Source: a virus
Length of the DNA: 61,044 bases
Virus record (IMG/VR): IMGVR_UViG_3300012931_000291
Coordinates: 1 to 61,044 of that record
Reading direction: 5' to 3' (one strand)
Shown here: positions 1 to 7,910 of the stretch, in pieces
Numbering within the stretch: the stretch's first letter is position 1
Layout: the number at the start of each line of letters is the position of its first letter
Position numbers and translations under genes: made by a program
The notes under the pieces: generated by a model
Database searches by the model: none
What the model was told of the DNA's origin: nothing
What the model saw: only the letters and a program-made list of their open reading frames with translations

Positions 1-1
1 C

Positions 2-277
2 ATTGGGAATGACACCTTCGCGTGCTGCAAGAGCCTGACATCGATCACCATCCCTGATTCAGTGACCAGTATTGGGGATGATGCCTTCTATGGCTGCGAA
101 GGCCTAGTATCGATTACGATTCCCGATTCAGTGACCAGCATCGGGGATGATGCTTTCTATGGCTGCGAAGGCTTAGTATCGATTACGATTCCTGATTCTG
201 TGACCAGCATTGGGGATACCGCCTTCTATGGCTGCACGAGCTTGACATCAGTCACGATAAACGCCACGAGCGTGCCA
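2..277 (+). repeat. Tandem 69-bp LRR-coding repeats
   Basis: Four consecutive 69-bp units start at 2, 71, 140 and 209. The units at 71 and 140 differ at only a few silent positions; the first and fourth are more diverged. Such near identity at DNA level points to recent duplication or recombination-driven homogenisation. Confidence 0.85.
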
Positions 278-409
278 GCCTTGGGCAATTCTGCTTTTGA
301 CGAAAACAAAAGCGGACGATGTATTTACGTGTCTTTGGGATCGGTTGCCAGCTACAAAGCAGCCTGGCCTAGGTACGCAGATTATATTGTCACGCAGAAG
401 GAGGACTGA
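2..409 (+). CDS. BspA-like leucine-rich-repeat protein, C-terminal part
   Basis: The reading frame is open from base 2 and begins upstream of the window, so only the C-terminal 135 residues are seen. It consists of about 23-residue repeats with the pattern SIGDxAFYGC then LxSITIPDSVT, the hallmark of BspA/TpLRR-type leucine-rich repeats, which fold as an extended solenoid and usually bind surfaces or proteins. The tail after the last repeat (VYVSLGS..YKAAWPRYADYI) is the usual capping end of this family. In a phage genome an adhesin or receptor-binding role is likely, but the N terminus that would show virion attachment is missing. The gene stops one base before the next ATG. Family confident, role inferred. 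Confidence 0.8.
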   Translation: MGNDTFACCKSLTSITIPDSVTSIGDDAFYGCEGLVSITIPDSVTSIGDDAFYGCEGLVSITIPDSVTSIGDTAFYGCTSLTSVTINATSVPALGNSAFDENKSGRCIYVSLGSVASYKAAWPRYADYIVTQKED

Positions 410-841
410 ATGGTCAATCAGGTTTTGGAGAATCAGTCAGGGGGGGCGGAGATGAGCGTGTTTGATCTTTACGACTACATGTCCTTGTACCTCGCTGACT
501 GGCAGAGGCAGTGGATTACTGAGACTTATCTGGAATGTCCAGATCGCGTGGAGAAGTTCAAAGAGCTCTGTGCGAAGAACTCAGACGTCTCGATTACCAT
601 GAATGCTATGTTTGTCGCTCGCTATCTACTCGAGAAGGAGAAGATCGTAGTTTTCCCTTGGGTTATCATCTCCCGTTCATTCGACCTCGGGGCTGGCAAC
701 TGGAAGATGCTCCTCCTCGACGAGTCAGCAGTGATTCAGAGCAAGGTATCGATCAGTGCTATCGTCGAGAAGATCAAGTGGCATGAGGAGATCAAGCTCG
801 TACCTCATCTAGACCAAGGCTTATACGAAATCATCCTCTGA
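410..841 (+). CDS. Hypothetical protein, 143 aa
   Basis: I do not recognise this 143-residue protein. The start at 410 is supported by AAGGAGGA about 5 bases upstream, inside the end of the LRR gene, and the ATG follows the LRR stop directly. A later ATG at 452, behind a G-rich stretch (seven consecutive G), is the alternative start. The protein is mixed alpha/beta and soluble-looking with no membrane segment. It lies between the LRR gene and a nuclease-fold gene and is presumably co-transcribed with both. Confidence 0.65.
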   Translation: MVNQVLENQSGGAEMSVFDLYDYMSLYLADWQRQWITETYLECPDRVEKFKELCAKNSDVSITMNAMFVARYLLEKEKIVVFPWVIISRSFDLGAGNWKMLLLDESAVIQSKVSISAIVEKIKWHEEIKLVPHLDQGLYEIIL

Positions 842-848
842 GGCGCCG

Positions 849-1622
849 GTGATGACTTCACGCGATATCGTTGAGCTTCTTCGGCAGAGGCACGCGGAGG
901 ACTTGTTCGTTCCTGAATGCAAGAACGGTCCGACATGGACAAGCCATCATCGCCGCCTCGATGCTTGGGTGATGAAGAAGTCGTGGTCGTCTTTCAACAC
1001 CATCGGCTACGAGATCAAGGTCTCACGATCGGACTTCTTGGCCGATCAGAAAATGTCTGACTACATCCCTCTCTGCAATGACTTCTTCGTCGTTTGTCCC
1101 CCGGGCGTGGTCAAGTTCGCCTCGGAGCTCCCACTTGAAGCTGGCTGGCTTCAGGTCACGGGGACGGGGAACCGTTTGATCATCAAGAAGCGAGCCCAGC
1201 ACCGGCAGATAGACGACCCGATCATGCTCTACCGCTACATCTTGATGTGCAGGACTCAGATCACTACTGAGGCCCAGCTCGAAGTCGATCAGACTGAGTT
1301 CTGGAAGATCTGGATTGAGAAGAGAGAAGTCGACCGTTACTTAGGTCGCCGCGTGAGCAAGGCCCTGGCCGTGGAGATCAAGAAGTACACGGAGACAGTA
1401 CAAGAGGAGAATGATCGACTCAAGGCGAGGATCGAGTCCTTGGAAGAGATCGGGCAGAAGATCAAGGATCTTGGCCTCGATCCCAAGGCGCCGAAGTGGA
1501 GCTTGTACCGTCAGCTCGAGCATTACAAGAACGGCTCGAGCGAAGAGATCTTGATGAGGATCCAGGCAGCGATGTCCAATCTCAAGGAGCTCGAAGCAGC
1601 CTTGAAGGAGGCGAAGAAGTGA
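849..1622 (+). CDS. MmcB-like restriction-endonuclease-fold protein
   Basis: The N-terminal 130 residues resemble the MmcB/DNA-repair family of restriction-endonuclease-like proteins: an RRLDAWVMKKSW segment followed by YEIKVSRSDFLAD, giving the spaced Asp...Glu-X-Lys arrangement of PD-(D/E)XK nucleases. Residues from about 150 to the end are Lys/Glu-rich and predicted coiled coil. It probably binds or cuts DNA; whether it acts in repair, replication or host-DNA breakdown cannot be told. The start is GTG 849 or the adjacent ATG 852. The 3' end overlaps the next gene by 4 bases (GTGA), indicating translational coupling. Confidence 0.7.
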   Translation: MMTSRDIVELLRQRHAEDLFVPECKNGPTWTSHHRRLDAWVMKKSWSSFNTIGYEIKVSRSDFLADQKMSDYIPLCNDFFVVCPPGVVKFASELPLEAGWLQVTGTGNRLIIKKRAQHRQIDDPIMLYRYILMCRTQITTEAQLEVDQTEFWKIWIEKREVDRYLGRRVSKALAVEIKKYTETVQEENDRLKARIESLEEIGQKIKDLGLDPKAPKWSLYRQLEHYKNGSSEEILMRIQAAMSNLKELEAALKEAKK

Positions 1623-2083
1623 GTTGCATGAGGTGTGGGATGTGTTGCCGTGCCTTAATAGTCCCTATCGCACCAGAGCGCTTAAAAGATTTCAAGGATG
1701 CCGATCCCTACTCTTTTGACTACATGAAAATGTGGAAGCCTCTCACCTTGGACGAGGCGATGAAGATCAATCCTGGTCACTTTAGCCTGCTTGAAATTCG
1801 TGAGTATGTCGAGGGCCGGGGTCATTTCATCGAAGGATGTCATGGTTACATCTACTCTTGTTTGGCTCTTGTTGATAGTCCTGAGGGAGCGATTTGCACG
1901 GTTTACGATAAGCGACCTCTCGTCTGCTCCGACTACCCTTGGTATGGGCGTTCTCCCTCGCCTGGTTTTATCTTTTACTCGAGGACATGCGGGTACAAAG
2001 TAGATTTCAAAATCTACCAGAACAAGGGACTTCTTAGTAAAGCACTCAAGCTTCGGGCGAGGAAGAAGTCGAATGGTCTTTGA
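1619..2083 (+). CDS. YkgJ-like cysteine-cluster protein
   Basis: A 154-residue protein beginning with a CxxCxxCC cluster (MRCGMCCRAL), with further cysteines in CHGYIYSC, a CTVYDKRPLVCSDYP segment and TCGY. This is the pattern of the YkgJ/UPF0153 family, whose cysteines are thought to bind zinc or an Fe-S cluster; its biochemical role is unknown. The start is taken as GTG 1619, overlapping the upstream stop, because AAGGAGG at 1602-1609 is correctly spaced for it and too far from the ATG at 1628. The longer upstream reading frame has no ribosome site. It overlaps the primase gene by 11 bases, so it sits in the replication operon. Confidence 0.7.
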   Translation: MSCMRCGMCCRALIVPIAPERLKDFKDADPYSFDYMKMWKPLTLDEAMKINPGHFSLLEIREYVEGRGHFIEGCHGYIYSCLALVDSPEGAICTVYDKRPLVCSDYPWYGRSPSPGFIFYSRTCGYKVDFKIYQNKGLLSKALKLRARKKSNGL

Positions 2084-2969
2084 TGTTATCGCCTTTCTCC
2101 GCGACAACGGTATCCAGTACTTCGAGGAAGGTGCCAACGTACAGAGAGGATGGGTTGGTGTCAGGTGTCCGTTTTGCTACGACCATTCCAACCACGGTGG
2201 TTTCAATCTTGCTAAAGGGTACTACAACTGCTGGAAGTGCGGGGGCCACCGAGTCATTGCCTACATCCAAGAGCTTCTTCGCGTCCCTGAACACGAAGCC
2301 ATCGACATCTACGATGATTATTCGTCAAGGACGACGATTCTTCAGCACCTCAACGACAAGAAGGTCGCGAAGGCGAAGAAGGTGGACATGCCAGGTGAAG
2401 AGCTTGGCAAGTTCCATCGCCGGTACCTTCTGGGCCGCGGATTCGATCCTGACTACATCTCGACGAAGTACCAGGTCAAAGGGACTGGTCCTGTGGGAAG
2501 TTTCAAACTCCGGTTGATGGTACCCATAATATATCATGGCCAACTCGTCTCGTTCAGTGGTCGCGACATCACTGGAAAGCAAGTTATCCGCTACAAGACT
2601 TGCAGTGTCGAGGAAAGTGTCATTAATCCTAAGCACGTCCTGTACAACTTGGATAACTGCAAGAAGGACTGGGTGGGTGTTGTCGAGGGTCCGTTCGACT
2701 GCTGGCGCATGGGTGATGACTACTGCGCCGGTCTCGGAACGACCTTCACTGACCAGCAGATTCGACTCCTCTCCTTCTACGACAAAGTGGTCTTCCTCTT
2801 CGACTCAGAGCCCGAGGCACAGGCCAGGGCAGAGAAGTACGGGATGCAGCTCTCATCCCTCGGCGTTAAGAAGGTCATCGTCGCGGACATCGAGACGAAC
2901 AAGGACCCGGCGGAGTTTTCGGAGCGGATGGCTGAACGAGTGAGACGGAAGGTAGGAGAGCTATTGTGA
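2073..2969 (+). CDS. DNA primase (CHC2 zinc finger plus TOPRIM)
   Basis: Predicted to make RNA primers for phage replication. The N terminus has a CHC2-type zinc site: C32-P-F-C35 with H38 and, after a beta-ribbon, C53-W-K-C56. A TOPRIM core follows, with the acidic VVEGPFDCWRM motif and the metal-binding FLFDSE motif near residues 200-245. At 298 aa it lacks the C-terminal helicase-binding domain of bacterial DnaG and the helicase of T7 gp4. The separate DnaB-type helicase two genes downstream probably supplies that function. It overlaps the upstream gene by 11 bases and the downstream SNF2 gene by 4 (GTGA). Confidence 0.88.
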   Translation: MVFDVIAFLRDNGIQYFEEGANVQRGWVGVRCPFCYDHSNHGGFNLAKGYYNCWKCGGHRVIAYIQELLRVPEHEAIDIYDDYSSRTTILQHLNDKKVAKAKKVDMPGEELGKFHRRYLLGRGFDPDYISTKYQVKGTGPVGSFKLRLMVPIIYHGQLVSFSGRDITGKQVIRYKTCSVEESVINPKHVLYNLDNCKKDWVGVVEGPFDCWRMGDDYCAGLGTTFTDQQIRLLSFYDKVVFLFDSEPEAQARAEKYGMQLSSLGVKKVIVADIETNKDPAEFSERMAERVRRKVGELL

Positions 2970-4630
2970 AAGTAGTTGATATCGATTACAATATCTTAGT
3001 CATCCGATTTCGGCTCGAGTCCCAAAAGGAATTCTTCGAGCTTCTGGATAAGGTGAAGAACGGAGTGGAAGGCCGGACCTGGAACTCGAAGGCGAACGCG
3101 TGGAATGCCTTGCCAACGAAGAAGAATCTTGAGTACTTGAAGGACTTGGGATTCACTTTCACTAATCCAGTTCGAGAGCTCATGAGCGAGGCAGCTCCGA
3201 AGACGTTCATTGTCCCGGCCAAGTCAACACTCTCAGCCGTACAGATCGACGAGTCTAAGCTCGTTGGTTTCTTTCCCTACCAAGTCGAAGGAGTCAGGTT
3301 CCTGGAAGGACGCGATGGGGTAGGCGTCATTGGAGACGAGATGGGCCTGGGGAAGACGGTGCAGGCCCTGGGGTACCTGAAGATCCATCCAGAGGTCCGT
3401 CCGGCCCTTGTCGTCTGTCCTGCCGTTGCCAAGTATGTCTGGTTCGACGCGGCTCGGCAGTGGCTGAAGGTCAGGAAGTCAGAGATCGCAGTCTTGTCGA
3501 CGAGGACGACGTCCAACCTCCGAGGCGAACGCCCCTTGTACATTATCAACTATGACATCCTAAAGGACTGGGAGGAGGTGATCTCTACTTTGGGCATCCA
3601 GATCGTCATCGGCGACGAGGTCCAGTACATCTCGAATACGAAGGCCCAGAGGACTAAAGCCTTCGTCCGCGTTGCCAAGCACGTCAAGAAGAAGATCTTC
3701 CTCTCGGGCACGCCGATCAAGTCCTACCCCTACGAGTTCTTCACCGTCCTGAACCTGACGGAGCCGAAGGTGTTCTCGAACCAGTGGGCCTACCTCCAGA
3801 GGTACTGCGATCCGCGGCACAACGGCTTCGGTTGGACGTTCAAGGGAGCATCCAACCAGGACGAACTCCGCCGTCTGATCGAGCCGTTGATGCTCCGCCG
3901 CGAGAAAGCGGAAGTGCTTCCCGACCTGCCGCCGAAGCTGAAGCAAGTCGTTCCGCTCGAATGCGAAGCCGTCGAGTTTGCCACCTACGAGAACGCGGAC
4001 AAGGAGTTCCGCGAGTGGGTCAAGGACAACTTGTCGAAGAAGGGTTCGGCTGAGGCCAAGAACCAGGTCGAACATCTGAAGCAGCTCGCCTACTTGGCGA
4101 AGCGGAACTCCATCCTGAGGTGGATGAGAGAGTTCCTCGCCACCGGGCAAAAGCTCGTCGTCTTTGCCATTCACCTTCACGTCCTAGACGACATCGAGCG
4201 CGAGTTCAAGGATATCTCGGTCAGGATTGACGGGAAGACAAAGCCCGAAGACCGGAAGGCGATCGAACAGCAGTTCCAGAAGGATCCACTCGTCAAGTTG
4301 TTCATCGGCCAAGACGTAGCGGCAGGCGTGGCGATCACCTTGACAGCGTCTTCGGCAGTCGCCTTCTTGGAGTTCCCCTGGACCAACGCAGACATCGACC
4401 AGCCGGCCGACCGCTGCCATCGTATCGGGCAGAAGGACACGGTCAACGTCTACTTCCTGACCGCGAACGGGACGATCGAGAACAAGATCATCAAGCACTT
4501 GGACACGAACCGAGCAGTCGTGAAGAAACTCCTGGATGGGAAGGAGGTCCAGGACACCGATCTTCTGGCCAATCTGCTTGAGGACTATCTAAAAGGGGAG
4601 GAGGCAGAGGTTGAAGGCGAAGGAAATTGA
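2966..4630 (+). CDS. SNF2-family DNA translocase with HARP-like N terminus
   Basis: A 554-residue superfamily 2 ATPase. Walker A is GDEMGLGKT (residues 123-131), Walker B is DEVQ, motif III is LSGTPI and motif VI is the DRCHRIGQ sequence near 480, all typical of SNF2/SMARCAL1-like enzymes. The first 70 residues, rich in aromatic beta-strand segments (RTWNSKANAWNALP), resemble the HARP domain that directs SMARCAL1 to annealing or fork remodelling. In a phage this fits replication-fork restart, D-loop processing or strand annealing. The GTG start overlaps the primase stop; the 3' end overlaps the next gene by 20 bases. Confidence 0.85.
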   Translation: MKVVDIDYNILVIRFRLESQKEFFELLDKVKNGVEGRTWNSKANAWNALPTKKNLEYLKDLGFTFTNPVRELMSEAAPKTFIVPAKSTLSAVQIDESKLVGFFPYQVEGVRFLEGRDGVGVIGDEMGLGKTVQALGYLKIHPEVRPALVVCPAVAKYVWFDAARQWLKVRKSEIAVLSTRTTSNLRGERPLYIINYDILKDWEEVISTLGIQIVIGDEVQYISNTKAQRTKAFVRVAKHVKKKIFLSGTPIKSYPYEFFTVLNLTEPKVFSNQWAYLQRYCDPRHNGFGWTFKGASNQDELRRLIEPLMLRREKAEVLPDLPPKLKQVVPLECEAVEFATYENADKEFREWVKDNLSKKGSAEAKNQVEHLKQLAYLAKRNSILRWMREFLATGQKLVVFAIHLHVLDDIEREFKDISVRIDGKTKPEDRKAIEQQFQKDPLVKLFIGQDVAAGVAITLTASSAVAFLEFPWTNADIDQPADRCHRIGQKDTVNVYFLTANGTIENKIIKHLDTNRAVVKKLLDGKEVQDTDLLANLLEDYLKGEEAEVEGEGN

Positions 4631-6053
4631 CGCATCGTCTGAGCGTCAGATTGTAACCTATGCGATCACATCTAGCAGGTTCCTTCGCGATGTCAGTGTC
4701 GCGTTGCAGCCGGAGTACTTGGAGTCCTCGTACGCGAGGATCGTCGTCAAATGGGTCTTGGAGTACTACAAGGAATACCGAGAGGCCCCAGGGAAACACA
4801 TCCAGGAGTTGTACCAGAAGAACAGTTCCCAGATCAGAGATGAAGACGACACGGAGCTCGTCTCTGAGTTCCTCGTTCGGCTCTCCGACCAGTACAAGGA
4901 CGGAGACGTAGCCGGGGACAAGGACAACATCGACTTCATCGTCAAGAACGCGATCACCTACCTGAAGCTCCAGTCGGTGAAGCGCTTGAAAGAGAACCTA
5001 GATGTCTGCCTGCTGAACAAGGATTCAGTGAAGGCGGAGCAGGAGGTCGCGAACTTCCGTCGCGTTGAGACGCCGAGGGACAAGGGTGTCTCGATGTTCG
5101 AGGACACAGTGGCGGTGACGACGGCCTTCCTGGAAGAAGAAGATGCACTCTTCCGTTTCCCCGGCGTCCTGGGCGATGAGGTCGGAACCTTCACCAGGGG
5201 CGATCTGATCGCCTACCTCGCAGCTGCGAAGAGGGGGAAGTCCTGGTGGGAGTGGTACACCGCGCAGATGGCGACGTATCACGGCTTCCGCGCCGTTGTC
5301 TTCAACCTGGAGATGACGTCGAACCAGGTGATCCGCCGCTCCTGGACCTCTCTGACCGGGATGCCCCGCCGCAGGAAGGAGACCCAGCTCAAGCGGATGA
5401 TCGAGATCCCATACTTCGATCGTGACGGCGAGGAGGGTCCATGGAGGATTGAGACTCGGGAGAAGGAATACAACACTATCGACTTGACGAAGGTGGCGAC
5501 AAAGCAGAGGGGCTTCCGGCGGCAATTCCGTTCCGGCAACATCCGCATCTTCTCCCTTCCTGCCTATTCGGCGACGGTGAATGATATCCAGGCCCATCTT
5601 GACAACTTGCTCTACTACGACGAGTTTGCCCCAGACGTGATCGTCGTGGACTACGCGGATCTGATCGCCCCGACGGGGAACTACAGGGGCGAGTATCGTC
5701 AACAGCTCGACGAGATCTGGAAGAGCCTTAGGAGGATCGCCCAGGAGAGGAATGCCTTGGTCGTGACAGCTTCTCAGGCAGGTCGAGCCGCCTTCGATGC
5801 TGACGCGGCGGAGAAGGACATAGCAGAAGACATACGCAAGATTGCTCACGTCTCGAAGCTGATCTCGATCAACCAGACTAGAGTGGAACGAGATGTTGGT
5901 GTAATTCGGATTCAACAGCTCGTCGAGCGCGACGATAGAACAGGAGGGAGGAAGGTAGTGGTGCTGCAATGCCTAGATCTTGGTCAGGTGTGCCTTGACT
6001 CCAGGTTGCAGAAGGACGTCATCCTGCCCAAGCCACCGAACGGCAAGGACTGA
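4611..6053 (+). CDS. Replicative DNA helicase, DnaB-type
   Basis: Likely hexameric replicative helicase of 480 aa. The N-terminal 150 residues are alpha-helical as in DnaB (ALQPEYLESSYARIVVKWVLEYY). The RecA-like core has a GDLIAYLAAAKRGKSWW P-loop near residues 195-212, VVFNLEMTSNQV as the H1a-like motif, and DVIVVDYADLI as Walker B. The P-loop is divergent: alanine stands where the first glycine of GxxxxGK[ST] is expected, though GKS is kept. The TTG start at 4611 is chosen because AAGGGGAGGAGG lies 6-7 bases upstream inside the SNF2 gene. It ends the replication operon; a conserved regulatory element follows. Confidence 0.82.
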   Translation: MKAKEIDASSERQIVTYAITSSRFLRDVSVALQPEYLESSYARIVVKWVLEYYKEYREAPGKHIQELYQKNSSQIRDEDDTELVSEFLVRLSDQYKDGDVAGDKDNIDFIVKNAITYLKLQSVKRLKENLDVCLLNKDSVKAEQEVANFRRVETPRDKGVSMFEDTVAVTTAFLEEEDALFRFPGVLGDEVGTFTRGDLIAYLAAAKRGKSWWEWYTAQMATYHGFRAVVFNLEMTSNQVIRRSWTSLTGMPRRRKETQLKRMIEIPYFDRDGEEGPWRIETREKEYNTIDLTKVATKQRGFRRQFRSGNIRIFSLPAYSATVNDIQAHLDNLLYYDEFAPDVIVVDYADLIAPTGNYRGEYRQQLDEIWKSLRRIAQERNALVVTASQAGRAAFDADAAEKDIAEDIRKIAHVSKLISINQTRVERDVGVIRIQQLVERDDRTGGRKVVVLQCLDLGQVCLDSRLQKDVILPKPPNGKD

Positions 6054-6057
6054 CAAG

Positions 6058-6101
6058 TTTTCAAACTATTGGTCGCCAAGACCAATAATATATCGAAGGA
6101 G
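6058..6101 (+). promoter_or_regulatory. Conserved upstream element, copy A (before queD)
   Basis: The gap before queD holds TTTTCAAACT (6058-6067), a perfect 7-bp inverted repeat ATTGGTC...GACCAAT with a 5-base loop (6068-6086), and an AATAAT box overlapping its right arm, then GAAGGAG. TTTTCAAACT, AGACCAATAATA and GAAGGAG recur in the same order before the gene at 17281. The 18-base distance between TTCAAA and AATAAT is the same in both. It may be a phage promoter with an overlapping operator or 5' hairpin. Confidence 0.55.
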
Positions 6102-6111
6102 AAGAAAGGGA

Positions 6112-6450
6112 ATGTACGAGGTTCACAAGACGATGACTGTGGCTGGGGCTCATCATCTTAACTTGAACTACGAGTCCAGGTGTTCTAGTCTTCATGGACA
6201 TAATTGGCGAATTACAGTTGTTTGCCGCGTTAAGGATGATGGCCTAGACGTCAACGGCATGGTCGTAGACTTCACTGACATCAAGAAGATCGTCAACAAG
6301 TTCGACCATGCCAACCTCAATGATTTCGTCGTCCAGCCGACGGCGGAGAACATCGCGAAGTACCTCTACGAGGAGATTCCACACTGCGCCAGGATTGAGG
6401 TCGAGGAGACTGAAGGGAATAAGGTAGTATATGAACCCGATCGAGACTAG
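6112..6450 (+). CDS. queD: 6-carboxytetrahydropterin synthase
   Basis: Converts 7,8-dihydroneopterin triphosphate to 6-carboxy-5,6,7,8-tetrahydropterin, the second step of preQ0 synthesis. The 112-residue length is normal for QueD. Zinc ligands are visible as H15 (in GAHHL) and the HGH pair at residues 28-30, with the catalytic cysteine C24 just before. The C-terminal EVEETEGNKVVYE matches the family end. ATG 6112 is chosen because GGAGAAGAAAGGG precedes it; the longer frame starts inside the helicase gene. It is the first gene of the deazaguanine cluster and overlaps queE by 20 bases. Confidence 0.93.
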   Translation: MYEVHKTMTVAGAHHLNLNYESRCSSLHGHNWRITVVCRVKDDGLDVNGMVVDFTDIKKIVNKFDHANLNDFVVQPTAENIAKYLYEEIPHCARIEVEETEGNKVVYEPDRD

Positions 6451-7045
6451 TATTGGCATCAAGATGAAGATTTCAGAGATATTTTATAGTTTGCAAGGTG
6501 AGGGTTACTGGGCAGGGATCCCAGCGGTGTTCGTTCGCTTCTCTGGATGCAATCGTTTTTGCTCGTTCTGCGACACCCAGCACAACTTCTTCTCCACGAT
6601 GTCTGTCAAGGACATTCTCCAGAAGGTGATGAGTCTCGGATCGGCACGAAGGGTAGTCGTGACTGGCGGTGAGCCGATGACACAGTTGGAAGGTTTTCAC
6701 GATCTCTCCCTCGCTTTCGCGGCCGCGGGGTACGAGGTTCATCTCGAGACGAACGGCGACTTCGAGGTCGATCCCTCGGAAGTGGATTGGCTTACAGTCA
6801 GCCCCAAGGGACCGGAGTGGAAGCAGAAGATCGGCGATGAGATCAAGGTCGTCTACACCGGTCAGTCCAAGGAGGAACTCGAGCAGTACCTAGAGTCCTC
6901 AGACAAGGTCTACTTCAAGCATCGCTTCCTCCAACCCTGCTCCACACCGGAGGGTTCCAACGTCGAGGCGACGGTCGAGTACATCAAGGCCGATCCGCGC
7001 TGGCGACTCTCCCTTCAGATTCACAAGTTGATTGGTGTAAGGTGA
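6431..7045 (+). CDS. queE: 7-carboxy-7-deazaguanine synthase (radical SAM)
   Basis: Radical SAM enzyme that rearranges 6-carboxytetrahydropterin to 7-carboxy-7-deazaguanine. The cluster motif C40-X3-C44-X2-C47 (GCNRFCSFCDTQH) is intact, preceded by the IFYSLQGEG substrate-binding segment. VVTGGEPM is the SAM-binding GGE motif, and LETNGD and VSPKGPEW are further family motifs. At 204 aa it has normal QueE length. ATG 6464 (MKISEIFYS) is an equally possible start. It follows queD directly, giving queD-queE coupling. Confidence 0.93.
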   Translation: MNPIETSIGIKMKISEIFYSLQGEGYWAGIPAVFVRFSGCNRFCSFCDTQHNFFSTMSVKDILQKVMSLGSARRVVVTGGEPMTQLEGFHDLSLAFAAAGYEVHLETNGDFEVDPSEVDWLTVSPKGPEWKQKIGDEIKVVYTGQSKEELEQYLESSDKVYFKHRFLQPCSTPEGSNVEATVEYIKADPRWRLSLQIHKLIGVR

Positions 7046-7048
7046 AGT

Positions 7049-7153
7049 ATGAGGACTGGGCAGGATATTCCTGAGTTTTGTGGTTGTGTAGAAAGGTTGT
7101 GGGGTGCAAGATTTCAGAGAAAACTAGGGAAAATATGCGACTTGCCCAACTAA
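7049..7153 (+). CDS. Possible 34-aa peptide
   Basis: A short frame begins 3 bases after the queE stop with a weak AAGGTGAAGT ribosome site and encodes 34 residues with three cysteines. No family is recognised and it may be noncoding. The 163-base gap between queE and folE holds nothing else I can support. Confidence 0.25.
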   Translation: MRTGQDIPEFCGCVERLWGARFQRKLGKICDLPN

Positions 7154-7208
7154 AGAGATGGAAAATATATGGGAGACACGGAGAATGAAAAATGGAGGAG
7201 GTACAGTG

Positions 7209-7910
7209 ATGGAAGAGAGGTGCCAGCGGTGCGGAGCTGCCTTGACTGGCGGCAACTCCGAGGAAGGAGATTTGACTCTCTGCGTGAAGTGCGAAGAGCG
7301 ATACCTCGCGGCCAAGCAGTCCCTCCAGTCGGAGTTCGTAGGCGTGGCGAAGATCGAGAAAGGGATGACGACGATCCTCGAAGGTCTCCATGATGCCTTC
7401 GGCCTGGACCTGGAGGACGTCAATTTTAAGGACACGCCGAGGAGAGTGGCCAGGGCGTACGCGGAGATCTTCCGCGGCGTGAAGGACACGGACAAGCAGG
7501 TTCAGCGGATCCTCGGAACCTCCTTCCCTGCTGAGGTGAAGGAGATGATCGTCGTGAAGGACGTCAAGGCCTTCTCGATGTGTCCTCACCACTTCTTGCC
7601 CGTCGAGTACGACATCACTGTCGCCTACATCTCGAACGGGAAGGTCCTAGGGATCTCGAAGCTGTCCCGCCTGGCTGAGGTCTTGGCCAAGCGTCCAGTC
7701 CTTCAGGAGACCTTTACTGAGGAGATTGCAGAGGAACTCTTCAAAGGCGTCGAGGCCTTGGGTGTAGGCGTCTGGGTCGAGGGAACGCACTACTGCATGA
7801 AGATGCGGGGTGCTAAGCAGGTTCAAGCCAAGACAGTGACCTCGGCAATCCGGGGCTGCTTCGAGGAACCAGAAGTTCAAGCGGAGTTCTTGTCTTTGAC
7901 GAAGGGCTAG
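7209..7910 (+). CDS. folE: GTP cyclohydrolase I with N-terminal zinc ribbon
   Basis: Converts GTP to 7,8-dihydroneopterin triphosphate, the first step of the deazaguanine pathway. The C-terminal 190 residues contain the FolE signatures: DTPRRVARAY, the SMCPHHFLP zinc/active-site segment, KVLGISKLSRL, and THYCMKMRG with the second zinc cysteine. An unusual N-terminal zinc ribbon (CQRC...CVKC, residues 5-28) is fused in front. ATG 7209 is chosen because GGAGGAGGT lies just upstream; in-frame ATGs at 7158 and 7185 lack ribosome sites. The last base of its stop codon is the first base of the CRISPR-repeat-like element that follows. Confidence 0.93.
   Translation: MEERCQRCGAALTGGNSEEGDLTLCVKCEERYLAAKQSLQSEFVGVAKIEKGMTTILEGLHDAFGLDLEDVNFKDTPRRVARAYAEIFRGVKDTDKQVQRILGTSFPAEVKEMIVVKDVKAFSMCPHHFLPVEYDITVAYISNGKVLGISKLSRLAEVLAKRPVLQETFTEEIAEELFKGVEALGVGVWVEGTHYCMKMRGAKQVQAKTVTSAIRGCFEEPEVQAEFLSLTKG

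Noticed and set aside
1496-1618. Longer N terminus for the cysteine-cluster protein
   Set aside because: The upstream extension is encoded inside the preceding gene in another frame, has no ribosome site and reads as low-complexity noise.
5025-5969. 314-codon minus-strand open frame
   Set aside because: It lies entirely opposite the well supported DnaB-type helicase, has no ribosome site or recognisable motif, and no other gene is on the minus strand.
6058-6101. preQ1 riboswitch before queD
   Set aside because: The hairpin lacks the C-rich loop and the A-rich tail of preQ1-I aptamers, and an almost identical element occurs before unrelated recombination genes.
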